Assembly: GCF_000003815.2 (NCBI RefSeq)
Contig: NC_049992.1
Span: 1,048,669 to 1,112,668, forward strand
Direction: 5' to 3'
Source of the DNA: Branchiostoma floridae
Lineage: Eukaryota > Chordata > Leptocardii > Amphioxiformes > Branchiostomatidae
DNA: 64,000 nt
The notes under the pieces are model-generated. The model was not told where the DNA came from. It made no database searches and saw nothing but the letters and a program-made list of their open reading frames with translations. A program made the position numbers and the translations under genes. Shown here piece by piece: positions 14,301 through 26,400 of this stretch (the first letter of the stretch is position 1; each line of letters opens with the position of its first letter).

Positions 14301-17300
14301 TGAAAGAAAGCCCCTCATAGACTCACGTATTCCTGTTCCCTCAATTTCAAGGCCATGAAGGTATGATGATGACTGAAGATCATGATATACCCATACCGGG
14401 ACAGTTCCCGACCGTGTAGAACTGAACCATACCGGGACAGTCCCGCCTGTGTAGAACTGAACCATACCGAGACAGTCCCGCCCGTGTCGAACTGAACCGT
14501 GCCGGGAGAGCCCCGCTTGTGTATAACTGAACCATACCGGAACAGTCCCGGACGTGTAGAACTGAACCATACCGGGACAGTCCCGCTTGTGTATAACTGA
14601 ACCATACCGGAACAGTTCCGTTCGTGCAGAACTGAACCATAACGTACACAAGACGAAAAGACCGAATATGTAGACGGATGCTGACGAGCAGTGACCACCA
14701 ATCATGTTTTCCCTATCCTTATAATGCATTTAATGGCAAATAGAAGCTGTCAAAAGTCACCTACCTGACGTTTCGTTCTCGAAAAACTAACACTGAGAGG
14801 GTAGCCCGGCTTCTAAAATGTCTATTCTCAACTTTTCGGAACTTTCTGACCACTGGAACACATGTGACTTGCATCCAAACGCAACTCGGTGACCTTTGAC
14901 CCTATCTGACAGCTACATAACAAACTTCTTTCTAGTGTTCCAGGCACCCAAAACAGGCTTGAAAGTCTGTTTTTTTCGACATAATAAAAAACCTACAACC
15001 CTTACCTGTAGAATACAGCTCCAAGATGCCAACATTTCCAAAGAAAAACACATCTTCTGATACTTTTAAAAATCAATCCTGTGGGGACTCACCGGGGACC
15101 TTCTGCGCAGCCGTCAATTAGGGGTCATTGCCCTGACGGATTCCAATTTGCAACACCTGACGGATGCTGACGTATGCTGACAAATGCTGACGGATCCCAA
15201 AAACCATCACGGATCTCAAAAAATGACGGATCCCACTTGCATCCGCAACGCATTCGTAGGTATCCGTAACTCTCATCGGTGGATACAAACACAGAACCCG
15301 TATACTCAGTACTTCGTGACGGATGCTAACACTGCATTCGTATGGATACTTACTTATAATCACGGATTCGTTAGTATCTGTAAGCCACTAGCTGATTCAA
15401 ACATTGTATTCGTATGGATACTTAGTTTTAACGCAAACGAAAGAATACGTGGTCAGGATTCTTGTTTATCAGCGAAAAGTCTTCAGATGCAGACGAATAC
15501 CAAGGATACGAATTTGCAACATCCTGACGGATGCTGACGGATACCAAAGATTACCAAAAATCACGGATCCCATACACATCCGTAACGCATTAGTTGGTAT
15601 CCGAAACTCGTGGTGGATGCAAACACGGAATTCGTTTGCTTACTTACTTCGTGGCGGATGGTAACACAGCTTCCGTAAGAATACTTACTTTTTATGTATG
15701 CGTGGCTAGCACTCTTGTTTTTGAGCATATATTTTATTTTTTAGATTGGTCATATCTTTCCCCCTTTTTGTACCTCGGACACCACAGTTTGTAACGTCAA
15801 TACAAGTGGGACAATCCACGTTACGCTAGATACCAGGATACTCGGATTCGTAAGGATGCAAAATGGTTTTTTTCTGCATTCGTGGCAAGATTACCAACAA
15901 TGCACTGCTCCAGTGGATTACTCCAGTGGAGGGGATTCCATTGGAGCAGTGCATTGTTGGTAATCTTGGGATATCTGTATTTTTTTGCATCCGTACATTG
16001 GGGCGGTGTATTGTGGGTAATCCAATCGTTGTCTCTCTGACCAATCAGACTGCATATCAGTCAGTTTAAAAATAAAGCGGAGATAGTTAGCGTTGTCCGT
16101 GAGGACCGCAATCTTTTTGTACCTCAAACTTTTTGAAACGTTGAACTCGGGATATGGATTTGTACACACGTGTGTGAACTTCTGTAGTAGGGTGATGTTG
16201 AGGCGGTGACCAAACTCAAGTGGCAGTCGACGGACGGGACGGCGATCGAGGGACTGAAACAGCCAGCCCTGTTTTGTAGTTCGGCGTCCTGGAGCTATTT
16301 TACATCACTGTCCTGCGGATCTCACGGCGAGGTATGTTTTATACAATGATTGTTTCCAAACAATACCCGCTTTGAATTCGTCTTTGTGACTATATTCCTT
16401 GTTGGCTAGTAGTTAGTAGCGCTTTTGGTATGCTTGGGCTGAACAGAAACTTATCAGAAAACGACATAACGGAGCCTTACAAAACACAAGTCACAAGCAT
16501 GATACTTGCTGAGTAACTGTTGACTTATTTGGGAAAAATTTGAATCATCATCAAAACAGTACTTGTATACATATATGTTTGTCTCAAGTCTGGTATTTAT
16601 TCGCATTCTGTTCCAACGGTGTTTACGTGTTTGTTTATATGCGACGTCTCGTACACAATGCAAAGTCCGGCCGGGGAAGCAGATCACACCTTGTCACTAA
16701 TTATGCAACGCTAGACTGTTTCTGCCGCGCCCTCCCGGGGGACTTTTTTGGTATGATAATGCGGAATGTAACGCTGATAATGGCGATACCACAATCAGAT
16801 GCATTTGTTCCTGTTGTATAACAAGCCAATCACCATTTCTTTTCATATACATCCTAATTACTTTGACGGACGCATCCATCAAACATGGATGCTTTAGCTA
16901 TCTCAAAATTTGATGGGATTATTCTTTCTCTTTTTCAGAAGGCGGGTCGACATTCTCTGGCCGTGTCAACAGCTGGGAGAACACTGGACTACAGGAAGGG
17001 CACAGAAGGAATTGAGCTGGGAGGGATCAGGGCGTAACTAGCCTGAAAAGAAGCGAAGCACTGTCACTAATAGAAAGGAGACTTTGTGCTGTTGCGAGAA
17101 GCTGTACATACTGATACTATAAGTCATGTTAGTTGTACTTTACAAGCTGGATTCACTATCTGTATCCTGTAGCCGGATGTGGAAATTCCTTAGAGTTGGA
17201 CATCGCGAAGACTTTGATTTGTAATAGAACAGATATTCGTAGAAGAAAATTAGCCAGACTCCCATGTCAGCTTTACATAAAAGTCAAATTGTATTCCCGT

Positions 17301-20300
17301 TTGATCCTATATTCTATTTGGAAGTATAAGAAGTCATGTGATATTGGCGGTTAAAGGATTCAACTTTCCCTTAACATAATCAGATAACAGGAACTCTCTG
17401 TACATACCTGGTATAACCCATTCTTGTTGCAATATTGTATCTGTATACATATCATGTGGCAGACAGGATTCGGCCTCGATGACATTACGTCGTTTAGTTC
17501 TTCTCAGGACTGGTTTAGAATAAGATTATTCTGTGCATTCTTTTCTATTTCAAATCGTGTTAGCCTTTTATAAGAAAGTAATTGGGCACACATGATATTG
17601 TGATTTGTCAAATGTGCGGAAAATTCATTAAAGTGACTTTGTATCTGCAGAAAATCCCGTTTTGGATTCTTTATGATCTGATCATACGAAGAAATCCCTA
17701 AAAAAACGACTTCGCATCCGCGGCAAATGCCGCATTGGGATTTCTTAGGATCTGACCATGCCAAATATACGAGGAAAATCCTATAAAAACGACTTCGCAT
17801 CCACGGCAAATTCCATATTGGGATTTTTTAGGATCCGACCATGACAAATATACGAGGAAAATCCTATAAAAAGGACTTCGCATCCGCGGCAAAGGCCGTT
17901 TTGGGACCCGTTCATTCCAGGTATTCGAAGAAATCCTTTGAAAATCGACTTCGCATCCGAGGGAAATACCGTTTGGGGATTCTTTGCGATCCAATCATTC
18001 CAGGTATTCAAAGAAATCCCTAAAAAAACGACTTCGCATCCGTGGAAAATCCCATTTGGGATATGTTTGAGTCTTTTCATTCCGGATCCCAAAAATCCAA
18101 ATTTCGGATATTTTAGGGATCCAACTCGAATCCGTTTGCATTCGCTAGCATTTGTTACAAATACGCAAATATCCCTGCTCGGATATGGCTACATCCGATA
18201 CCCTTTCCCCCAGTGGTAACAGTCCCGCCCGTGTAGAACTGAACCATACCGGGACAGTCCCGCCCGTGTAGAACTTAACCATACCGGGACAGTCCCGGAC
18301 GTGTAAAACTGAACTATACCGGGACAGTCCCGACCGTGCAGAACTGAACTATACCGGGACAGTCCCGACCGTGCAGAACTGAAACATACCGGGACAGTTC
18401 CGCCCGTGTATAACTAAACTATATCGGGACAGTCCCGCCTGTGTAGAACTGAACCATACCGAAACAGTCCCGCTCGTCCTCCTTGTCTTCCATGCAGTTC
18501 CATTCCCCGTCGCAAACACGGCTGGGGCTGTAGCAGCCTGCATCACCTGTACACACCCGTCTGTGTTTCTCTGGGCAGCCCGCAAACCCTGGAAACCCAA
18601 AAGGGGATAATATTATGTTTTTCAGATACAGACTTTTCTGCACTGTACACCTAGAGATGATAATTTACCATTAAGCCCTACTGGTTCACAAGGCCTCCTT
18701 GAACAACTGGTTACCGCCTTATATGCGCCGTACGTTCACATACTGCAGGGACAGGGCTATCCGGAGTTAAAGATTAAGTGTTTCGGATCTCCTAGTGGCA
18801 CCAAAGCCCCTCAGAGAGATTTATAGAAGATCCCTGGCATACTCCGACTCGCTCATCTGGAACCGACTAACACAGTAAGTTAGGACATTTTCTCCCTTTC
18901 AACCGTCAAAAGACTTTTGTCACGGTAAAGGACTTATGTCGGACGACTACGGACTCGATTCATGTTACGTTGTGTATCCTATTTTGAACGATGGAATAAT
19001 TATGATAGGACTCCAAATTGACTAATTATGTTAGGACTCTAAATTGATGTTTGATAGTATCTTTGTTTAATTTGTTTGACCCTGACCCCTCCCACTGATC
19101 ATGACCTCAACGAAAAAAGCGGCCGGCAAGCCGATTGAGTGTTCTCGAATAAAGAATAGTTCAAACAAACAATATACTATCATAACAAAAGTCCTGAGAC
19201 CTCATAGCTACAGAAGATACTAACAGATTTAATTTATAAATTTCTTTAACGTCTCCATCCCTCTAAAGCATCCGGACCAGACCAAATACCACGTTGGCAA
19301 AATGGCAGCCAGTAAAATCGCACCTGTGTTAACTAATATCTTCCAACACTCATTAGAAGGGGAAAATCCCTGAAGACTAGCAGTTTGATTCCTCCCTCCA
19401 TTGTATTTTATGGTAAAGTCTAATAAACAAATAAACATATGCGCCATTTTTTAAAAGGGATGTAGAGTGGTCTTCAGTAACTACGACCCTGTTTCACTGA
19501 CAGGTGTTTCCTGTAAAGTATACGTAATCGAAGACATTATCCACAGCCATGCCATAAAGCACCTTGAAAGGTGAGGAGCGCTCCCGGTGCCAGCCATATG
19601 GGAACGACAGGCCGGGCACGAGGGACTGGTCATGAGGGGCCGACTGTACCATTATACGTGTGTGGGGGCTTTCCTGACTGGGAAAAAAACAAATTTTCAA
19701 TAAATTTTTATAATCATTATTTTCTATCACTAGAGCAACCATTTTGTGATTCTCAATCATCAGCTCTTAACAAATGAACTTAATTACTCAAAATACACCC
19801 TTTAAGTATTAGAGAGGCTACGGTCACGAGAGGTCTCTTTAGAGTAATTAAGCGTATTTGTTAAAGACCGATGATTGAGAATCATAGAACAGATGCTCTA
19901 TAGTAATAGAAAATATCTAAAAAATTGATCGAAAATTTGTTTCTCACAGTTAGCAAGAAGCCTCTCGTGACCGTAGTCTCTCTGACCCCTATGCTAAGGG
20001 GTCTCTTTTGGGTAATATTAGTTCATTTGTTAAGAACTGATGATTGAGAATCACAGAATGGTTGCTCCAGTGAAAACATTATAAACTAGAGTTCGACAAA
20101 CACATCTCTTCGCCAAATAATCATGCCTTTACTTTGTATTTAAGACTTTAAGTTTAAGGTCTTATTCATGTATTACTAAATAGTAGCATGAACTGTGATC
20201 CTCACGAAATGCTCCCCAAAACAAGTCTGTGATCACAGATGACCTGGTACCCTGCCTGGTCAATCAGAATTTCATGCCTTCCAGAGGTGTTTGTCCCCAG

Positions 20301-20380
20301 TGTAACAGCGTCCAGCTCACAAGCTCCTCCAGCAAAACATCTGTGCAACAGCTGTGTCTATAGATATAGGTCAAAATGAT

Positions 20381-20458
<78 letters not shown>

Positions 20459-23400
20459 AACAGTTTATTTCTGTTAATTGGCCACTAATTACAACTAAAT
20501 GCATCTTTCCATGTAGATTATTATCTAAAGTACCTTTCAGCCAAAAATAATGCAAACAAGTTTGAAAGTCCTATCATGGAATTCAGTAGATTTCTGTACT
20601 TTCCTCATTAATTATGCAAATTAGCTGTTGATTTGAATAATTAGCATTACATTATGTAAGTCGTCACTTAGGCTATCTACCACTCAAAAATCACGACCAC
20701 CACCCCGACCAATCGAATCGGGATGTCCCCCGCAAATGTGCACACTCCTCTAGACAAGGGGACACCCCTCGACTTTCAAGGGGATATTCCTCTTGAAAAG
20801 GGGATGTCCTTCCCTTTATAAGGGGATGCTCCTCCGAAAATGGTATGTTTGCCGGGCATAGGGGACGTCCCTCCAACACCCCTGTCGGCTTGTGGAATCG
20901 GCCGCTAACCCGACAAATCGCTTCCTAGTTCACCTAAACCACAACACCCGCAACTTTCAACCCATCAGTGCTCTGGACAAACCTTACAGCTCGCAAGGCA
21001 AGGATATCTTTTTATTGAAAATTGAAGCATGTAGAAAATGCAGCCGCCCGCGCGGCAGACCATCACTTCTGTTCATTGTTTTAATGGCGGCGTATCGCAC
21101 GCCCGGCAAGCACAACATCGAGTTTTAGCCTAAATATATGCGTGTCTGTCGAGTTTTAAGGCCTCCCTCCCTTACACACATAAATGAGAGAAGTTTCTAA
21201 CACGATGTTAGTCGTAGTTATTGGTTATGGCCTGTCAAAAGGCCACGATGTTACATCAAACGCCCGATAACGACGGCTAACAGTGACAGAAACCGGCGCG
21301 AGTACGTGTGCTGAAGAGGGAAGCATGTCTCGACAAGCACACTGACATGTATCGGGCCATGAAGCCGCGTTGTACGAAAATACCCAACTACTACTAACCT
21401 CATTGTGTTAGAAACTTCTCCCGTGTACGTGTATTAGGGAGGGAGGCCCTAAATTTCGACAGACACGCAGATATTTAGGCTAAAACTCGATGTTGTGCTT
21501 GTCGGGTGTGCGATACGCCGCCATTAAAACACTGAACAGAAGTGATGGTCTGCCGCGCGGGCGGCTACATTTTCTACATGCTTCAATTTTCAATAAAAAG
21601 ATATCCTTGCCTTGCGAGCTGTAAGGTTTGTCCAGAGCACTGGCGGGCTGAAAGTTGCGGATGTTGTGGCTTAGATGAACTAGGAAGCAATTTGTCGGGC
21701 AAGCGGCCGATTCCACAGGCCGACAGGGGTGTTGGAGGGACGACCCCTATGCCCGGTAAACATACCATTTTCGGAGGAGCATCCCCTTATAAAGGGAAGG
21801 ACATCCCCTTTTCAAGAGGAATATCCCCTTGAAAGTCGAGGGGTGTCCCCTTGTCTAGAGGAGTGTGCACATTTGCGGGGGACATCCCCATTCGATTGGT
21901 CGGGGTGGACCACAGCATGTTCAGAACACAAGATGTAAAAAATTGAAGTTTTGCTGCAGTACCTTAGGAAGGGAAGCCGTTAGGGGGCCCACTATCATAC
22001 TCGACCTTTGTTATTCTGACCCCTACCCACCTACTAAATATTATCAGGATCCTTTCAAGGCTTCTCGAGTTATGCATTACACAAACAAACGGTAGCACAC
22101 ACTCGGCCCGCTACCGTCCTAACGGAAAATGATATGCCAACTATTTTTAAACACAACCTTCCTTTCTGCAAACGCTACTCAAATGCCAAATATCATGAAA
22201 ATCCATACACAGATTCTTGAGTTATATGCTGTTGGAATGGATTTATGAACGTTCCTCATTAATTATGCAAATTATCTGCTGATTTGCATAATAAGTATTA
22301 CATTGTGTAAGTCATCACTCATTCTATCTACATACCAAAAATCCTGATGATCCGTCAACACGTTCTTGAGTTATTCTCGTCCAAAATTTGAAAGGAAATC
22401 GGTGCCTGCAGTTCCCAAAAAGCCGCTAGGGGGTCCAAACTCATAGCACTTACTCTCTGTCCCAAGGGCTATCTACCACTCAAAAATCATGACCACAGCC
22501 TGTCCAGAACACGAAGTGTATAATTTAAAAGTTTTGCTGCAGTACCTTAGGCAGCCACTAGAGGGCCCATTATCGAACTTGACCTTCATTTTCCTGACAC
22601 CCACCCACCTACCAAATATCATCAGGATCCATTCAAGGGTTCTCGAGTTATCTTGCATACAGACAAACGCACTTACATACAGATCCCGCTACAGCACCGT
22701 AGGTAAGAGCTAGGTAAACCATTTTCGCACTTGACCTTCCTCTCCAAAACCACTACACACCTACCAAGTATCGTGAAAATCGCCCAGCTGCATTTTGACT
22801 TATGCTGCCCAAAACAAACCCCCAAAACATACCAAACTTGCTGCAGTACCGTAGGAAAACGCCAGGTAAACCGTTTTCTAACTTGGGATTCCTTTTGACA
22901 ACCGCTACACACCTACCAAAAATCACAAAGTTCCATCCACAATTTCTGGAGTTATTTGCTGTTGACCTACATACAGACCCAAGTCAGCAATCTCATACTC
23001 TTCTTGGCGAAGAGAAAATTGATTTCTCAGTTGGAGAAGATAGCCTATAGTTTCAGCCTTTCGTGACCGTAGACTCTTTGATACCTATGGGGGGTGTCTT
23101 TTGAGTATTTATTTATTTATTGGTTTGGCTGCACCGAACAACAACGTCTTTTGAGTAATTAAGCTCATTTGTTAAAAACTGATGATTGAGAATCACAGAA
23201 GGGGTGCTCTAGCGATAGAAAATTAAAAAAAAATAAATTGATTGAAAATGTGTTTTTCCCAGTTAAGAAAGGCCCCCCACGCGTATAATGGTACAGTCGG
23301 CCCCTCGTGCCCAGCCCATCGTGCCCATATGGCTGGCACAGGGAGCACTCCTTACCCCACTCAATTAACCCACATCTCTGAGGTTTTTCCAGCCAGTTTC

Positions 23401-26400
23401 TATGTTCTGGTCATCCAGTGAGACAGCCTCTAGTTTATCTCTCAGCTTGTCTACAAGCAATTGTTTTGTTTCAGCATCCTTTAGCTTACTGGCATTTAGT
23501 TGTCTTGGTGGTTTCATCCCTTATAGACGCCTCTTGGGTTTGATACGAATGTTCAGTTTGGTGATTATAAGACGGTGATCAGTCCAACATTCAGCACCAC
23601 ACATAGATTTGGTGATCCGAACATCCTGTCTGTCTCTCTTCCTACCAATGGCATAATTAATCAAATTCCAGTGTTTAGATCTCGGATGCATCCACGATGC
23701 TAGGATCCTTCTCAATCGCCTTATAGTACATCTTGATCAAGGACTGCTTCCAGAGAGTCAGTGTGGATTTAGAAAAGACAGAGGAACTATTGACATTATC
23801 TTTGCTGCAAGACAGCTGCAAGGAAAATGCCAGGAGCAGAACTCTTCACATATGTTGACCTGACAAAAGCATTCGATTCAGTGTGCAGGGAAGGTCCCTG
23901 GAAGATACTGGCAAAATACGGATGCCCCTTGAAGTTCATCAATCTTGTGCGGCAGTTCCATGACGGCATGCAGGCTCATGTGCGGGACAGTGACGCACTG
24001 TCTGACCCATTCCCGGTTACAAACGGTGCAAAGCAGGGTTGTATACTAGCAGTCTAGCACCCACGCTGTTCAGTATCATGTTTACTGCGATGTTAACGGA
24101 TGCATTCAGTGGAGGAGATGTGGGAATTGGCATCAGATACAGAACAGACGGCAAATTGTTCAACCTTAGGAGACTACAAGCAAAACCAAAGTGCAGACAG
24201 ATATTGTCAGGGACTTTTTTTGCCGACGTCGACGATTGTGCACTAAATGCCGGTTCAGAACCCAACATGCAGTGCAGTGTTGACAACTTCTCAAATGGAT
24301 GTAACAACTTTGGCTTGACAATCAGCACCAAGAAAACAGAAGTTCTCCATCTACCAGCTCCAGGAAAACCCTATGTGGAGCCAACCATCACAGTAAATAA
24401 CAAAAAAACTCAATGTGGTTAGCAGATTCACTTACCTTGGCAGCACCCTTAACCAGAATGCTAACATTGATGATGAAGTAGATGCCAGGATCGCAAAAGC
24501 GAGTGCTACCTTTGGCAGACTTCATGATAATGTCTGGAATAGGCGATGAATTCGACTAGAGACAAAACTGCAGGTGTACAAAGCAACTGTACTTCCGACA
24601 CTTTTGTATGCATGTGAAACATGGACAGTCTACCGACGACATGCCAAAAGACTCAATCACTTTCACATCACACGCCTTAGGAAGATTCTCAACATCAAAT
24701 GGCAAGACAAAATTCCAGACACAGAGGTACTGACCAGCGCAGGCATGCCGAGTATCTACATCATGCTGATGCAGTCCCAGCTCCAATGGACATCTAGTCC
24801 GTATGCCAGACCACCGACTGCCCAAGAAACTGTTCTATGGTGAACTTGAAGAAGGTGCACGGCTACGCACGGCTGGGATGATTGACCAAGATCAAAGCCC
24901 ATTTTNNNNNNNNNNNNNNNNNNNNNNNNNNNNNNNNNNNNNNNNNNNNNNNNNNNNNNNNNNNNNNNNNNNNNNNNNNNNNNNNNNNNNNNNNNNNNNN
25001 NNNNNNNNNNNNNNNNNNNNNNNNNNNNNNNNNNNNNNNNNNNNNNNNNNNNNNNNNNNNNNNNNNNNNNNNNNNNNNNNNNNNNNNNNNNNNNNNNNNN
25101 NNNNNNNNNNNNNNNNNNNNNNNNNNNNNNNNNNNNNNNNNNNNNNNNNNNNNNNNNNNNNNNNNNNNNNNNNNNNNNNNNNNNNNNNNNNNNNNNNNNN
25201 NNNNNNNNNNNNNNNNNNNNNNNNNNNNNNNNNNNNNNNNNNNNNNNNNNNNNNNNNNNNNNNNNNNNNNNNNNNNNNNNNNNNNNNNNNNNNNNNNNNN
25301 NNNNNNNNNNNNNNNNNNNNNNNNNNNNNNNNNNNNNNNNNNNNNNNNNNNNNNNNNNNNNNNNNNNNNNNNNNNNNNNNNNNNNNNNNNNNNNNNNNNN
25401 NNNNNNNNNNNNNNNNNNNNNNNNNNNNNNNNNNNNNNNNNNNNNNNNNNNNNNNNNNNNNNNNNNNNNNNNNNNNNNNNNNNNNNNNNNNNNNNNNNNN
25501 NNNNNNNNNNNNNNNNNNNNNNNNNNNNNNNNNNNNNNNNNNNNNNNNNNNNNNNNNNNNNNNNNNNNNNNNNNNNNNNNNNNNNNNNNNNNNNNNNNNN
25601 NNNNNNNNNNNNNNNNNNNNNNNNNNNNNNNNNNNNNNNNNNNNNNNNNNNNNNNNNNNNNNNNNNNTATTTCTTAAGAGCTGCCAAGTTGAAGTTTGTC
25701 CATGGTTGTTCACATTATAATGTCTTACACCTGGCTGTAATCTAATTGGAGGGTACTCGGGGGGTTACTGCTTTATAATGCAACCTCTCCCTTGTCCAAG
25801 TTCAATGTCAAGTGGTCGATACAATTACATTTGAGATTCAGAAAGATATTACTAGCAGAACTGGAACACTCGCCCCTGGAGTACAGTATAGCTTTAAAGC
25901 ATCCCTGAAAGCCTTTGATATAAAAACTGATTCCTGGGAGCATCTTGCCAGCGACCGGCCACAGTGGCGGCACGCAGTTCATGAAGGTGTCGTTGCCTAC
26001 GAGGGAACACGCAGAGCTACTGCCCAGCAGAAGAGGCAGGCCAGGAAGGAACGAACAGCCAACCCTCCATCGAGCATCTCTCTACTTCCCTGCCCTCATT
26101 GCAACAGACAATTCGGAGCGAAGATAGGGCTATGCAGCCACCTTCGAACTCATGTGACTTCCTGAAGGAGGGACGACAACGATGACAAAAGCGGTTCTCG
26201 TCGACTCGACGGACGAACAACAACCCACATTGATTCAGAGTCACGCGATTCACAGAAACAAAGCTGATTCTAACAATTAATTTCATAGACATATTCTCAT
26301 ATCGATCATGAAATGTTAATCTACATAACACAATAGAGAAATAAGCAAATGCTACGTGGTCTCGTACAGCAGTTCCGTTCGTCTGCGTCGTCATCGTCCC

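Larger units (their letters stand above)
19566..23350. repeat. Inverted-repeat-bounded composite region
   Basis: About 19566-19830 and 23045-23345 are inverted copies: both hold GGTGCCAGCCATATGG, GGCCGACTGTACCATTATACG and GTGATTCTCAATCATCAG (or complements). A third copy of the inner part lies at 19835-20070. Between them are a (TA)n run at 20380-20455, a dispersed repeat and a fold-back element. Confidence 0.65.

Noticed and set aside
14142..14729. Frame of 195 codons on the minus strand over the 36-bp array
   Set aside because: Openness follows from a 36-bp (12-codon) unit without stops. It is open in several frames at once and is not linked to an exon here.
15085..15115. Strong donor-like CCCCG/GTGAGT on the minus strand
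   Set aside because: No upstream acceptor or domain-like sequence gives a phase 1 exon. Kept out of gene 1.
14388..18475. CRISPR-like direct repeats
   Set aside because: The 34- and 36-bp repeats have no spacers and lie in introns of a eukaryotic gene; they are minisatellites.
24803..25745. Frames of about 270-305 codons
   Set aside because: They consist almost wholly of N from the assembly gap.
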